Shown here in pieces: positions 8,637 through 18,013 of a DNA stretch of 64,000 nt (its first letter is position 1; the number at the start of each line of letters is the position of its first letter). The notes under the pieces were generated by a model. The model was not told the DNA's origin, did no database searches, and worked only from the letters and a program-made list of their open reading frames with translations. The position numbers and the translations under genes were made by a program. The DNA comes from Candidatus Obscuribacter sp. (lineage in GTDB: Bacteria > Cyanobacteriota > Vampirovibrionia > Obscuribacterales > Obscuribacteraceae): NCBI GenBank assembly GCA_016712465.1, contig JADJQZ010000001.1:6200001-6264000 (forward strand). The letters are read 5' to 3'.

Positions 8637-10174
8637 AGTTTTGTCTCCGTCATAGTTTCAGACTGACCTTCCAAGCCAGGTACAGGAGCCGTGGCTTCGG
8701 ACATCACGGAAAACTCGCTCACTTCGCTCACCGGCCGGAAGGGCAGAAGAACGCCACGGTTCATCACCGCCAGCCGATCGCATAGCCCCAGGAGTTCCGG
8801 CAAATAGCTGCTCACAATAAGAACAGCCGCACCAGCGCCCGCCGCCTCATGGATGAGATCGTAGATTTGCCGCTTGCTTCCGATGTCCACGCCACGGGTG
8901 GGCTCATCCAGAAGGAAAATATCCACCTTGTGTGCAAGCAACCTGGCGATGGCTACTTTCTGCTGATTGCCGCCGGAAAGTTGCCCGACCGGCTGTTGAG
9001 CGCCGCTACAGGCCACCGACAGGGCTTTGATCCAGACCCGGGCCTGCTCCTCTAGTTTGCCCGGGTTTACCAGGGCCGGGGTCTCCACCAGAGCCAGATT
9101 GTCGGCAATAGACATGTTTATCGAGAGCCCTTCTTCCTTGCGATCTTCAGAGACCATGCCGGTGCCGCCACGCCAGAGGGCCTGCACCGTGGAACCGGCG
9201 TGGCGTCCTTTGATGGTTATGTGGCCGGAAGCCGCTTCCAGACCGAAGATACTGCGTAAAAGCTCGGTACGACCGCTACCCACCAGACCGAAAATGCCCA
9301 GCACTTCGCCTTTGTGAAGAGCGAAAGAAGCGCTCCGGAGCCGCTTGCCGCAAGAGAGAGAGGCAACCTCCAGCACTGCAGGGCCGATCAGGTGCCGGTG
9401 GGAAGGATAAAGCTCTCCCAGGTCTCGGCCCAGCATCATGGATACAAGATCCTTCAGCTCCACCTCAGCCATAGAGCCGCTGCCCACTACCCGACCGTCC
9501 CGGAGCACCGTGTAGGTATCGGCTATTTGCTGCACTTCTTCCAGGAAGTGGGAGATGTACAAAATGGCGTAGCCCTCCCGCTTAAGACGTCCGAGCAAGT
9601 CAAAAAGCCTGACGGTATCTTCCTTCGTCAGACTGCTCGTGGGTTCGTCCAAAATCAACACCTTGCTACCACCGACAGTGGCGCGGGCAATTTCCAGAAT
9701 TTGCATTTGGGAAAGAGAAAGCGTTGAACAAGGGGCATCCACATCGATATCGGAGCCGAGGGCGGCAAGAGCGTTGCGGGCACGTTCGCGCATGGCAGCA
9801 CGCTTGAGCCAGAGACCGCTTACCGGTTCGATGCCCAGCATGATATTCTCGGCCACCGTCAAATGAGGCGCCACACTCAGTTCCTGATGGATCATCGAAA
9901 TGCCCTGACGGCGTGCCTGACCAGGATCGGCAGGGCTGTACGGCAGCCCCTGAAGCTTCATCTCACCCGAGGAAGGCTTTACGAGACCGGCCAGCACATT
10001 CATCAGACTGCTTTTGCCGGCACCGTTTTCACCGATGACGGCCCGCAACTCGCCGGCACATAAAGAGAAACCGACACCGCTTAAAGCCGGCACATTACCG
10101 TAGAGAAGAGAAACATTCCGCACATCCAGCACGGTCGATGCAAAGGGATTTTCATTAGCGGTTTGCTCTTCCAT
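8633..10174 (-). CDS. sugar ABC transporter ATP-binding protein (RbsA/MglA type), 513 aa
   Basis: A double-cassette ATPase of the ribose/galactose import family. The first half has Walker A GENGAGKSS (about residue 48), signature LSLSQMQ and Walker B LILDEPTSSL. The second has the usual degenerate P-loop GLVGSGRTE, an intact LSGGNQQKV signature and LLDEPTRGVD. The frame is open to a TTG at 10195, but the ATG at 10174 is chosen because GGGAG lies seven bases before it and it starts one base after the stop of the binding-protein gene. It drives uptake together with the permease and binding protein on either side. Confidence 0.95.
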   Translation of the reverse strand: MEEQTANENPFASTVLDVRNVSLLYGNVPALSGVGFSLCAGELRAVIGENGAGKSSLMNVLAGLVKPSSGEMKLQGLPYSPADPGQARRQGISMIHQELSVAPHLTVAENIMLGIEPVSGLWLKRAAMRERARNALAALGSDIDVDAPCSTLSLSQMQILEIARATVGGSKVLILDEPTSSLTKEDTVRLFDLLGRLKREGYAILYISHFLEEVQQIADTYTVLRDGRVVGSGSMAEVELKDLVSMMLGRDLGELYPSHRHLIGPAVLEVASLSCGKRLRSASFALHKGEVLGIFGLVGSGRTELLRSIFGLEAASGHITIKGRHAGSTVQALWRGGTGMVSEDRKEEGLSINMSIADNLALVETPALVNPGKLEEQARVWIKALSVACSGAQQPVGQLSGGNQQKVAIARLLAHKVDIFLLDEPTRGVDIGSKRQIYDLIHEAAGAGAAVLIVSSYLPELLGLCDRLAVMNRGVLLPFRPVSEVSEFSVMSEATAPVPGLEGQSETMTETKL

Positions 10175-10175
10175 A

Positions 10176-11225
10176 CTAGTCTCCCACACCGTCAAGGATG
10201 CGCAAATTGGGACGCACCAGGGACTTCACCTGGGGCTCAGTCATGTTTTGTCTGGTGACGATGGTGGCCGGAACATCCACCACAGGCTCCAGCGTAAGCT
10301 CAGGTTGACGCACTTTTTGGGCAGCAGCCTTGATGCCCAGGTAACCCATACGAACCGGGTCCTGCGCCACCAGAGCGTCGATGGTGCCTTTTTCCAGGGC
10401 GTCAAGCAGCTTGGGCGAAAAATCAAAGCCCACAAAGCGAACACTGCCGCCCAAACCGCTGTCTTCAAGAGCGCGCAGCATGCCGAAGGTCGTTGATTCA
10501 TTGGGGCAGAAAACACCGTCCAGGGCAATCTTTCCGTCGCTACCCTTCAAGGGAGCGAGAATATTCTCGCTGGCTTTGTAGGCTGTTTCGGATGTACCGC
10601 CGCCGTGTTGGCTGCTACTGACCAGGGTTATTTCCGGGTAAGCAGCCAGGGCGTCAAGAAAACCACGCTCCCGGTGATCCGTGCTGGCATTGCCTTCCAC
10701 ACCGCGAAGCAAAGCCACACGACCATGGTGATTAAGCAGACCTGCCAGGTGTTCTCCGGCCATAAAACCAGCCTTGTAATTGTCGGTTCGAATGAAGCTG
10801 GCGGTGCGATCGCTCTGCAAATCCGAATCGATGACAATGACGGGAATGGAGCTGCGGTAAGCATCTTCCACCGGTCCCCGTAAAGCCATGTTGTCGATGG
10901 GGGCAAGCACGATGGCGTCCACCTGGCGCACAACCATGGCATCGACCACATCCAGCTGGGCGCTGCGATCATCGCGGCGCATTGGTCCCTGAAAAACGAG
11001 GGCCACACCCAGTTCTCGGCTGGCACTCACAGCACCGACATAAACGGCACGCCAGTACTCATCGGTGGTGCCCATAGGTACAAGCGCAACGGTAATCGGT
11101 TTTGCAGAAGGCGCTTGCCGTATACTTCGCCCGTCGGCAAAGCGCCCGGGCTGATTGAAAGCGAGTATCAGGACAAGACCTGAGATACCCGCAAAAATTA
11201 GAAACTTCCAGAGTCTCGACTGCAT
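10176..11225 (-). CDS. sugar-type periplasmic binding protein, 349 aa
   Basis: A periplasmic-binding-protein-4 (RbsB-like) solute receptor. An N-terminal hydrophobic segment (residues 7-24) has no clear cleavage site, so it may be a membrane-anchored signal. After it come the two-lobe landmarks: ITVALVPMGTTDEYWRAV, VDAIVLAPIDNMAL, IPVIVIDSDL, DNYKAGFMAGEHL, and late VRFVGFDFSPKLLDALEKGTIDALVAQDP. The ATG at 11225 is preferred to a TTG at 11246 because GGAGG sits eight bases upstream. It is first in a three-gene operon with ATPase and permease. The ligand is unknown; a sugar or polyol is the family expectation. Confidence 0.93.
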   Translation of the reverse strand: MQSRLWKFLIFAGISGLVLILAFNQPGRFADGRSIRQAPSAKPITVALVPMGTTDEYWRAVYVGAVSASRELGVALVFQGPMRRDDRSAQLDVVDAMVVRQVDAIVLAPIDNMALRGPVEDAYRSSIPVIVIDSDLQSDRTASFIRTDNYKAGFMAGEHLAGLLNHHGRVALLRGVEGNASTDHRERGFLDALAAYPEITLVSSSQHGGGTSETAYKASENILAPLKGSDGKIALDGVFCPNESTTFGMLRALEDSGLGGSVRFVGFDFSPKLLDALEKGTIDALVAQDPVRMGYLGIKAAAQKVRQPELTLEPVVDVPATIVTRQNMTEPQVKSLVRPNLRILDGVGD

Positions 11226-11666
11226 TTGTTTGACCTCCAGGTTCAAGAAAGCAAAGTTGTAAGCATCCTGCCTTTCAGTGGCTCAGAGCCGGGGCAGGAA
11301 TTCAGTTCAGCAAGGGGGAGCGGCCTGCAAGCAGAAACCTCTTCTCTCAAGTAAGCGAGACAGTTCTGAGAAAACGCTCAGACTTGAAGCAGAAGCCAAA
11401 AGCAAGAGCCACTTCCCGCGCACAGGAGAGAGACAATCTCAGGTGTGAGAAGCAAGGCGCAGCGGTCTTCAGAACCAAGTCTCAAAGCTCCGACCGAAGT
11501 CGGCTTTCAAATCGCCTGCGTGAGCCTGCTAATGGGCTGAAAGAAATAGTAACCTTGCTGAAAATAGAATGTTGTGACCTTCAGTCTGCAAAACCACAAA
11601 CAGCCATAGCAATGCAAGTAACGGATTGCTGCGGCAAGAGAAAAGCAATTTAAGCTTTCTTGCGCT
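11226..11666. other. 441-bp region upstream of the ABC operon
   Basis: It holds the leader of the ABC operon and the 3' side of the methyltransferase gene. An 89-codon plus-strand frame (11384-11653) has a basic, unstructured composition and no ribosome site, so it is not called. No riboswitch was recognised. Confidence 0.45.
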
Positions 11667-12377
11667 TCAGAACAGGTACGGAAACCAGCGAAAACGAACC
11701 CTTGCCGCGTACTCAACATAACCCGGAAGACCCTGGCGCAGCATTTTTTCTTCCAGTAAGGTACGACGCAGAAGCACCAGAATACTGAGAATCGCCATCC
11801 CCACCGAGAGCCAGGAACCCATGGCCAGCGCCTCGCCAAGGAACATCAAGACGGCGCCGCTGTAACCGGGATGCCGTACCAGCGCATAAGGGCCGCTGTC
11901 TATCACGGTTTGCCCACGATCGGGTTGCAATCTAATAGCAGACGAAAAGAAAAAATTGGTTTTCATAGACCAGAGGAAAAGCGCCCATCCGAGCACAACA
12001 CCAACCATGGCCAGGACTCGTAACCAGAGCGGCAATGTTTCAAAAACAGGCAAACGACTGCCCTGCAACCAGTGCAAGCGGTAAGGATCGAGCACGGCAA
12101 GCAGGTACTGCAGCGGGTAAAAAGTACAGATCAAGGGCGCGCAGAAGGGATCTTCATCTTTGCCGGCCGGTTTGAGACGCTCGGCCAGAAGTGCCGGATC
12201 AAGCACAGACAGAGCAATAGCCGAGGTGCAAAGATGAACGATCAAGATGCCCCAGAAAAACGGCAAATCAAAAGTACCGGCCAGATAGACAATCAGTGCG
12301 GCTCCGCAAAAGTAAAAGAGCAGCATCAAGACCCAGGCCAGTCTTAACTTTCTCTGTACCTGCAAATCCAGGGTCAC
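11667..12377 (-). CDS. isoprenylcysteine carboxyl methyltransferase (ICMT)-like membrane protein, 236 aa
   Basis: A polytopic membrane protein with five or six hydrophobic segments. It ends in the signature of the ICMT/PEMT methyltransferase superfamily: VIDSGPYALVRHPGYSGAVL, then an EALAMGSW segment, and Glu-Glu near the C-terminus (LLEEKML), followed by YAARVRFRWFPYLF. Family members methylate isoprenylcysteine or phospholipids with S-adenosylmethionine; in bacteria the substrate is usually unknown. Length is normal. It reads toward the ABC operon but is 441 bp from it, so it is probably a separate unit. Confidence 0.87.
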   Translation of the reverse strand: MTLDLQVQRKLRLAWVLMLLFYFCGAALIVYLAGTFDLPFFWGILIVHLCTSAIALSVLDPALLAERLKPAGKDEDPFCAPLICTFYPLQYLLAVLDPYRLHWLQGSRLPVFETLPLWLRVLAMVGVVLGWALFLWSMKTNFFFSSAIRLQPDRGQTVIDSGPYALVRHPGYSGAVLMFLGEALAMGSWLSVGMAILSILVLLRRTLLEEKMLRQGLPGYVEYAARVRFRWFPYLF

Positions 12378-12944
12378 AAATCACTCAAAATCAGGGAAAG
12401 ACACTTTCAATTATAAGACCTGACCTGATGTTCAGTCGTCCTTGCCGGAAGTTCAGGGCGAGGAGCATGGCGGTATCAATTTTCAAAGGGAACCGTGCAT
12501 GAAATTATGCAGAATTTCGCTTCAAAAGCGAATGCGGTTAAAGGCGAAAGAGAGACCCCTGGGTCTCTCCTCTAGCTTGCTAGCCGCTTATGTTTCTGAA
12601 GAATTCAGACTTTGAATAGAAAACAGTTTTTTAGTGCGCACTCCTTCTTGGTTTTATTTGCACTGGTTCTGGTTCCTACACCCCTGCCGGCACCAGAATC
12701 GAGCAAATGCTTTCCGTAATACTGGTTCAATAACACCCCTGCTCTCGAACCAGTTTTCAGCTTCCTTGCTCCGGCTTTTCAGCCTCCGCCTCTCAGCTTG
12801 TGAATGGATATATGCATCCCACAAAATTTCTGGACAAAGTTTTTGAAAAAGCAAAAAGATTTTTTGGCTTGCCCTACAATTGGCAGGGAGCGGCTACCCC
12901 CCGGAAGCAGCCGACTGGACTGACTAAAGTTCTGCGGAGGAGCC
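12378..12944. other. 567-bp gap
   Basis: No convincing gene. It contains a short hairpin at 12551-12568 (AGAGACCC with GGGTCTCT) with a tiny loop, and two weak frames of 66-70 codons without ribosome sites. The stretch is more AT-rich than its surroundings. Confidence 0.4.
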
Positions 12945-13415
12945 ATGGGCTACGAAATTCAAGCAATAATTGCAAAAGTTAGTACACTCTCCCTGTTCTC
13001 GTGCTCCTGCCAATACGCTAAAGTCTCCACCCTGAAGCAAGGTTTTGGATTAATACCGGTTGTCGACCGATTATTTGACGAGCTACAGTCTCATCACCAA
13101 TATGGCGTTCTTCAGTCCACGGATTTCGATGGATTCTATCGGCTATCTGCGGTCGCTTATCTGTCAAAGGAAGTGTCAAAGTCAGCCCCAGTAGCCTACA
13201 TTGAAGCAGAGTTTCACGGAGGCACGGGCACACAGTCCTCCATCGCTTGGACCAACAACTGCGTGAGTTTTGGACCGGAGCACTCAGCAGATGCCATCAA
13301 CAAAGTCTTGCGTCACCTGGGTGTCAAAGCAATTGGATTGGCTGATGAATTTGACTCTCTGGGGCTCGGTAACAATCGTCACACTGAAAGGTGGTTCCGC
13401 CCAGGAAACAACTGA
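12945..13415 (+). CDS. hypothetical protein, 156 aa
   Basis: The ATG at 12945 has a very strong GGAGGAG site just upstream, which marks it as a real gene. The product begins MGYEIQAIIAK and contains a VAYIEAEFHGGTGTQSSIAW stretch and an FDSLGLGNNRHTE C-terminus. I recall similar small uncharacterised proteins in other bacteria but cannot give a family name. There is no signal peptide or membrane segment. A terminator lies 160 bp downstream. Residues 13-30 (LSLFSCSCQYAKVSTLKQ) look less conserved in style. Function unknown. Confidence 0.7.
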   Translation: MGYEIQAIIAKVSTLSLFSCSCQYAKVSTLKQGFGLIPVVDRLFDELQSHHQYGVLQSTDFDGFYRLSAVAYLSKEVSKSAPVAYIEAEFHGGTGTQSSIAWTNNCVSFGPEHSADAINKVLRHLGVKAIGLADEFDSLGLGNNRHTERWFRPGNN

Positions 13416-13952
13416 CAGTTCCAGGCACGCTATCTTTCTCAAATTGCAAGCAGGCATGTTGCGTTTGCTCTGTTAATGTAGACTTCAACCGCTCCCGGCC
13501 TCTTTTGTGACTGCAGTTTTTCGTATCAAGTCCGACGGCAAAGGGCTTGACCGGGAACACGAGATCATACTGAAATGCAGAAAGGAGAGCCTTGCCGCCT
13601 CTCCTTTCTTTTGCTAATTTTGCCTTGAATGATCTAAAGAAAATTGTTTTGAAGAAAATGTGGTAACTGACGAATTCCTCCTCTGTGTAATGGTTCTTGA
13701 GTAATCACTTGCTTTCTCTTAAATCGAACAATTAGAAAAATCCAGCACCCCTACTAGATCTTCCCCGCTTGCAGCTAGAGCATTTACTTTTGGTCCGACT
13801 TGCTGGAGCCGTTTCGACCTGCCTTTCGCTTGCTCACATATGCCTATATACTGAGCAAAGAAATTTTGGACAGGGTGTGGACAGAAAAAAGATTAAATGA
13901 CAAAAGCGACCGCAATTGATGCAGGCGCTGGATACAAGCAAAGCCAAGGAAG
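13416..13952. other. 537-bp gap before tadA
   Basis: It contains the terminator at 13579 and then about 340 AT-rich bases that should include the tadA promoter. No gene seen. Confidence 0.45.
13579..13612 (+). terminator. intrinsic terminator
   Basis: A perfect 10-bp stem (13579-13588 with 13600-13609) runs into TTTT. It is the likely end of the transcript of the gene at 12945. Confidence 0.75.
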
Positions 13953-14423
13953 ATGACCAGAGCCCTGGAAGAAGATCGCAAATTCATGCGGGAAGCCCTC
14001 AAACTGGCCGAGCAAGCCGGTGAGGATATTCCAGTGGGCGCCTTGATCGTCAGGGACGGCGAAATAATCGCCGCCGCCGCCAATGAAAAAGAAAAAGAGC
14101 AAGATCCCACAGCCCATGCAGAAATTGTAGCCATCAAGCGGGCCTGCCAGGCAACAGGTAGCTGGCGCCTGGGCGGCACAACCCTTTATACAACCCTGGA
14201 GCCCTGCCCCATGTGCGCCGAAGCAATATTGCAGTGCCGCATCGATAAAGTTGTTTTCGGTGCTTACGATCTGGTTTCCGGGGCTCTTGGTTCCCGCTTC
14301 AATCTCTTCGAGCAGGGCCGCCTCTACTCACCGCCGAAGGTGATCGGCGGCGTTTTGGAAGATGAATGCCGGGACTTACTGAAGCAATTCTTCCGCCGCA
14401 AGAAACACCTGGAAAACAATTAG
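13953..14423 (+). CDS. tadA: tRNA-specific adenosine deaminase TadA, 156 aa
   Basis: TadA converts adenosine-34 of tRNA-Arg(ACG) to inosine. The zinc site is complete: HAE at residues 55-57 (ligand His and catalytic Glu) and PCPMC at 84-88 (two Cys ligands). The N-terminal FMREALKLAEQAGEDIPVGA block and the late GALGSRFNLFE segment are typical. Length is normal. The start is uncertain by a few codons: AGGAAG lies very close to the ATG at 13953, and an in-frame ATG at 13986 is possible, but the longer form matches the usual N-terminus. It ends in a basic tail and directly enters a terminator hairpin. Confidence 0.95.
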   Translation: MTRALEEDRKFMREALKLAEQAGEDIPVGALIVRDGEIIAAAANEKEKEQDPTAHAEIVAIKRACQATGSWRLGGTTLYTTLEPCPMCAEAILQCRIDKVVFGAYDLVSGALGSRFNLFEQGRLYSPPKVIGGVLEDECRDLLKQFFRRKKHLENN

Positions 14424-14447
14424 AGAGCAGCCGACGGCTGCTCTCTA
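14421..14447. terminator. bidirectional terminator between tadA and a convergent gene
   Basis: A perfect 12-bp stem with a three-base loop (14421-14432 with 14436-14447) begins in the tadA stop codon. On the minus strand it is followed by ATTGTTTT, so it can serve both convergent genes. Confidence 0.78.
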
Positions 14448-14478
14448 AAACTTTCAAGACCTTCTTACTCTGGTTGCC

Positions 14479-14991
14479 CTAACGTCTGTTTCGACCACCA
14501 AGAGGAATATCGATGATGATGCCGCCGCCGGGAGAAATGACGATGCCGCCGTTCCCCCTGCCGTAGCCATACGGGGGACGGTAAATAGGATTATTGGGAT
14601 GGGGCCACTGAGGCACCGGTATGGGCGGTTGCGGGTAGTACTGACCACCGTCGCATCTGTACTGAGAGCGGTTCTCGCCCAGGGAAGTGACCGGATAAAA
14701 CTGAGCCCGGTTCCACTGGTCATAGCCTTGCACGCCCAGCACTCGCTCTGTGATCTGGCGACCACAGTTATCGCGCCCGGCCGATTGGTTAACGATGACA
14801 AGATCGGCACCGTAACCTTTTTCGTCCTTCTGCATGGTGCGATTGACCAGGCGATTAAAATCTTGGGGGTACATATTGTTGAGATCTTGCCGCAGGAGTT
14901 GAGCAGCCATTTCGGCATCGTTTCTGTCGAGACGGTTGGCGATCTTATTTGACTCCCGCTCTACAGGATCTTGGTAGTACTCGTGTCCCAT
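14479..14991 (-). CDS. hypothetical protein with Pro/Gly/Tyr-rich C-terminus, 170 aa
   Basis: The ATG at 14991 has GGAG nine bases upstream and is preferred to a TTG at 15006. The N-terminal 110 residues are soluble and charged (MGHEYYQDPVERESNKIAN, DLNNMYPQDFNRLVN). The last 60 residues are rich in Pro, Gly and Tyr with an apolar IVISPGGGIIIDIPLGG end. No signal peptide is seen. No family is recognised; the low-complexity tail resembles other proteins of this window. A shared terminator follows. Confidence 0.7.
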   Translation of the reverse strand: MGHEYYQDPVERESNKIANRLDRNDAEMAAQLLRQDLNNMYPQDFNRLVNRTMQKDEKGYGADLVIVNQSAGRDNCGRQITERVLGVQGYDQWNRAQFYPVTSLGENRSQYRCDGGQYYPQPPIPVPQWPHPNNPIYRPPYGYGRGNGGIVISPGGGIIIDIPLGGRNRR

Positions 14992-15144
14992 ATCTAGAAA
15001 CTCCAACAGATTACTTTTCGAGGGCTTGCTCGATCATGATGCCACTATATATACCCTCTGTCATCGGTAAAAATACGTAGAAGATTGAATAAATCACAAG
15101 CCGACACCCCTTGTCAAGAAGCAGGCTGGCACTCGCCTCAGGCT

Positions 15145-15681
15145 CTATGGACCACCCGGTCCCCAGACGCCCATGCCGTCAAACATACCGCTTTCGTAGG
15201 CCTGGGGTAGCTGATTCTCCAGAATCCAGGCAGCCTCAGCTTCTTGCCCCGGTTCAATGCCATATGCGCCGCGGAAGAAATCCACCAGATTGCCCCCGGG
15301 CGGAATCGCCCCCATGTATTCACCGGTATGGGTATTCTGTACGCCAATCCAGCCCGGCGGCAGAGCCGGCATGGCACCGCCGCGACCGCCATTACCGCTT
15401 CCTGGTCTGGAAGAGCCGCCAAAAGCGCCATTGCCGCCGGCCGAGCGCGTAAAAGGGCAATCTACAGTGTTGAAGTCAACAGAGCCGGTGGAAACCGCAG
15501 GCAGCGCCTGAGGATAGGGTGAATACTGGGCAAAGGCCTTTTCTGCCAGGGGCAGAGAAAGGGCGGCAGCAAGGAGTAAAGCCATAGCGGAATTGCGTCG
15601 CAGAGCCGCACCCGATTTGCAAAGCAAGCCAATCGGCAGGTGGCGGCCAAAAAACTGAAGGGCGGCAGGGGTGGCTCTCAT
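15145..15681 (-). CDS. secreted hypothetical protein, 178 aa
   Basis: The ATG at 15681 (MRATPAAL) has GGAG upstream; an earlier ATG at 15696 does not. A basic region with RRNS precedes a strong hydrophobic core (AMALLLAAALSLPLA) and an AFAQ cleavage-like site near residue 52, so export is likely. The mature part is Gly-rich (GGNGAFGGSSRPGSGNGGRGG) and ends with a compact WILENQLPQAYESGMFDG segment. Function unknown. It belongs to a run of secreted hypothetical genes on this strand. Confidence 0.7.
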   Translation of the reverse strand: MRATPAALQFFGRHLPIGLLCKSGAALRRNSAMALLLAAALSLPLAEKAFAQYSPYPQALPAVSTGSVDFNTVDCPFTRSAGGNGAFGGSSRPGSGNGGRGGAMPALPPGWIGVQNTHTGEYMGAIPPGGNLVDFFRGAYGIEPGQEAEAAWILENQLPQAYESGMFDGMGVWGPGGP

Positions 15682-15792
15682 TGGTTCAAACTCCATCTTA
15701 TTGATGAAGCCAATTTAGCCTCAGCCCCCGGCAGCCGACGGTCAAATTCCTGGCAAAATTTTGGCAACTCCTTTCAGATGAGGCTTGCCCTT

Positions 15793-16662
15793 CTACTTGC
15801 CCTTTACCTTACCGCTCACTTTACCAAGACCGAGGCTGGGCGTAGTTTTGCCACCGGTGAGGAGACGGTGCTGGCTGTTCAGAAGGTCCAATTCGGTTTT
15901 CAAAGTTTCAAATTCACCGGCCAGCTTGCGTTCTTCTTCAAGCATGCGACTGCGCTTGAGCAAAGCCTGGTCGGCATGCTGGTTTTGCCTGAGGCTGTCT
16001 TTCAACTGGGCCTCGCTTTCTGCCAGGCTCATCTCCGCCTGGGCCAACCGTTCTCTATCTATCTTGAGCTGATTGGCCAGCCTGGCGTTTTCAGCTTCGG
16101 AAATCTGCAACTCTTCACAAATGTGCGGCGGCGGTATATTTGGAATGTGAAACTGATCGGTGTGCAAACTATACTTGCGCAGGTGCTCGGCGTAGGCTTT
16201 TTCACTTGATTTGCAATGCCCGAGTTCCTTCTCCACCTGCTCCAGGTGAGCTTTGTAGGCGCCCACATGGGAACTGAAAGCTCCCAGATCACGCTTATAC
16301 TGATCGAGTGCACCAGGCGGCGCTTTCTTCAAATTGGTACTGAGAGTGCCGGCCTGCCCCGACAGTCCGCGGGCTTTCTTGATGGCGTCCTGCATACTGA
16401 CACTGGTCTGGCTGGCATTCAATTTAAAGTCTTTGCCTTCAGCCAGTAACTCTCGGGCAGATTCTAGACGACCGGGCTGGGAGCAGGTAGAGACTGCGGC
16501 GCCTTCCTTAGCGGTCTTGGACGGGCAACACTTTTCCAGGTCCGCCGCATTCTCTTCTACCGCCGCTGCAGCTAAAGAAGTGAAAGTGGACTGCAGAGCC
16601 AGTGAAAATGCAGTGCTGCTCAATACTAAAGTGAATCTCAACCAAGACTTGACCGGGGTCAA
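15793..16662 (-). CDS. secreted coiled-coil protein, 289 aa
   Basis: The frame has no ATG near its start. TTG at 16662 is chosen because AAGGAGAGG lies about eight bases upstream and it gives a proper signal peptide (basic K/R, then LVLSSTAFSLALQ, cleavage near LAAAA). The mature protein has a Cys pair (EKCCPS) and a long Lys/Glu/Leu/Gln-rich helical region (about residues 180-275) predicted to be coiled coil, ending in a Gly/Lys tail. It lies 41 bp downstream of the TPR protein gene and is probably co-transcribed with it. Function unknown; a periplasmic scaffold or partner of the TPR protein is inference. Confidence 0.72.
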   Translation of the reverse strand: MTPVKSWLRFTLVLSSTAFSLALQSTFTSLAAAAVEENAADLEKCCPSKTAKEGAAVSTCSQPGRLESARELLAEGKDFKLNASQTSVSMQDAIKKARGLSGQAGTLSTNLKKAPPGALDQYKRDLGAFSSHVGAYKAHLEQVEKELGHCKSSEKAYAEHLRKYSLHTDQFHIPNIPPPHICEELQISEAENARLANQLKIDRERLAQAEMSLAESEAQLKDSLRQNQHADQALLKRSRMLEEERKLAGEFETLKTELDLLNSQHRLLTGGKTTPSLGLGKVSGKVKGK

Positions 16663-16703
16663 CTTACCTCTCCTTGCAATTTTGCCTGATCCTTATCTGC
16701 CTG

Positions 16704-17927
16704 TTACTTACCAGGAGCCGGCTTGAGCTTCTTGGCTTGAGCAGCCAGTTCCACCACCGGATCGTCCGGCGCGGGCGGGTCGACGATGCTGGAATTTTCA
16801 TTGCCATAGTAGCGCACATATAAGTTGGTACCAAGGGCTCTCAGGCTCGGACCGCCCGGGCTCACCGGCTGCAGCATCTGCGCTTTCAAATCGGCGGCAC
16901 TCTGGGCTACCAGGGCGGCTTTACGAGCGGCTTCCGCCCGGGCCCGGTAGCTTTGCACGGCAAAATCGGAAAGGGCCCAGTAGCCGTTTATCATGGCCAT
17001 ATCGCTGACTTCATTACCATGGCCGATGCGGCCGCCGTAATAATCAAGTTGCCTCTGACCGCCCCGGCTGCGCGCCGCATGGTTGGCGTTGGCCGCTTCC
17101 AGAAGCCGCCTTTGAGCGATGCTGGCCAGTGTATTTTTCCAGAGGGAAGAATGGTGATACTCAAGCTGATAGCGTGAAGCCAGGTCGTTGGATTGCCTGT
17201 TGATGGTATTGATGGTGCGCTCCACTACTTTAGGGCTATCCTGAGGGGCGGTGCGTTGATAAGCCTCCTGGTGAGCCAGACCCAAAAGTTTAGCTCGACC
17301 GTAGCGGCCATAGCGACCGGCCGGGTCAACTTCAAAACAAGCTTTGTAGGCTTCCTTGGCACCTTCTCGGTCTTTCAATTTGAGCAAAACATCGCCCATA
17401 TAGGCATAAGCGTTCGGGAAGCGCGGGTTCAGCTTGATTGCTTCCAACAATTCATCAGCGGCGGCGTGGTAGCGCTTGAGGCGAATATCGTCACCGGCTT
17501 TCCGGTACCAGGTCAAATATGTTTCTTTCTTCTTGCCGCCTTCCGGCTTGCGGGTGGCCGATTTCGCCGCACCGACAGCACCGGCGTTGAGGGCCGCCCG
17601 CTCTTTTTCCAGCACGGCATTATTAAGGTCATGCAGACGGTCCGCCTCCGGGCGCCCCTGCCGAAGTTCGCCAAAGACGCTTATCTCCAGCCTGGCCAGG
17701 CGCTTTTGAGCGCTTTCACCCTCATAGGTTTTAGCATAGAAGCGCCGCTCCAGGTCTTCCGTGGTGAGCGCAGCGGGCACGGCAGCGTCGACTGCAGCCG
17801 GCAAAACAGCCAGTTTCTCACCCTCAACACTAGCCTGGGCCAAAACCTGAGAAGTGGCAGCGCACAAAAACATGCTCAGGGCAAGGGGCAGGGCCAATTG
17901 TTTCAGGTTAGCGCAAAGGGTTGCCAT
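16704..17927 (-). CDS. secreted TPR-repeat protein, 407 aa
   Basis: A signal peptide (residues 1-30, LALPLALSMFLCAATSQVLA) is followed by an RLARLEISVFGELRQG block of the kind I associate with secreted Melainabacteria/Obscuribacterales proteins. TPR-like repeats come at about residues 140-215: AGDDIRLKRYHAAADELLEAIKLNP-type helix pairs, then NAYAYMGDVLLKLKDREGAKEAY. The C-terminal half is helical and Ala-rich with a YYG-rich patch. TPRs usually mediate protein contacts, here probably in the periplasm. It starts a two-gene unit with the coiled-coil protein. Confidence 0.8.
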   Translation of the reverse strand: MATLCANLKQLALPLALSMFLCAATSQVLAQASVEGEKLAVLPAAVDAAVPAALTTEDLERRFYAKTYEGESAQKRLARLEISVFGELRQGRPEADRLHDLNNAVLEKERAALNAGAVGAAKSATRKPEGGKKKETYLTWYRKAGDDIRLKRYHAAADELLEAIKLNPRFPNAYAYMGDVLLKLKDREGAKEAYKACFEVDPAGRYGRYGRAKLLGLAHQEAYQRTAPQDSPKVVERTINTINRQSNDLASRYQLEYHHSSLWKNTLASIAQRRLLEAANANHAARSRGGQRQLDYYGGRIGHGNEVSDMAMINGYWALSDFAVQSYRARAEAARKAALVAQSAADLKAQMLQPVSPGGPSLRALGTNLYVRYYGNENSSIVDPPAPDDPVVELAAQAKKLKPAPGK

Positions 17928-17967
17928 AGCTCTCAGCTCGGAAGGTCGAATGATTGAGTAGACAACG

Positions 17968-18003
17968 AGAAGCCCCGCTTGTCAAGGGAGAAAACCGGGC
18001 TTA
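17968..18003 (-). terminator. probable terminator of the two-component operon
   Basis: Just past the regulator stop, AAGCCC-type arms (17970-17976 with 17996-18002) form a hairpin on the minus strand. The following sequence is only mildly T-rich. Confidence 0.4.
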
Positions 18004-18013
18004 GCACCGAAGT

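Noticed and set aside
12551..12568. AGAGACCC/GGGTCTCT hairpin as a terminator
   Set aside because: The loop is too short, there is no T-run, and no gene ends just before it on either strand.
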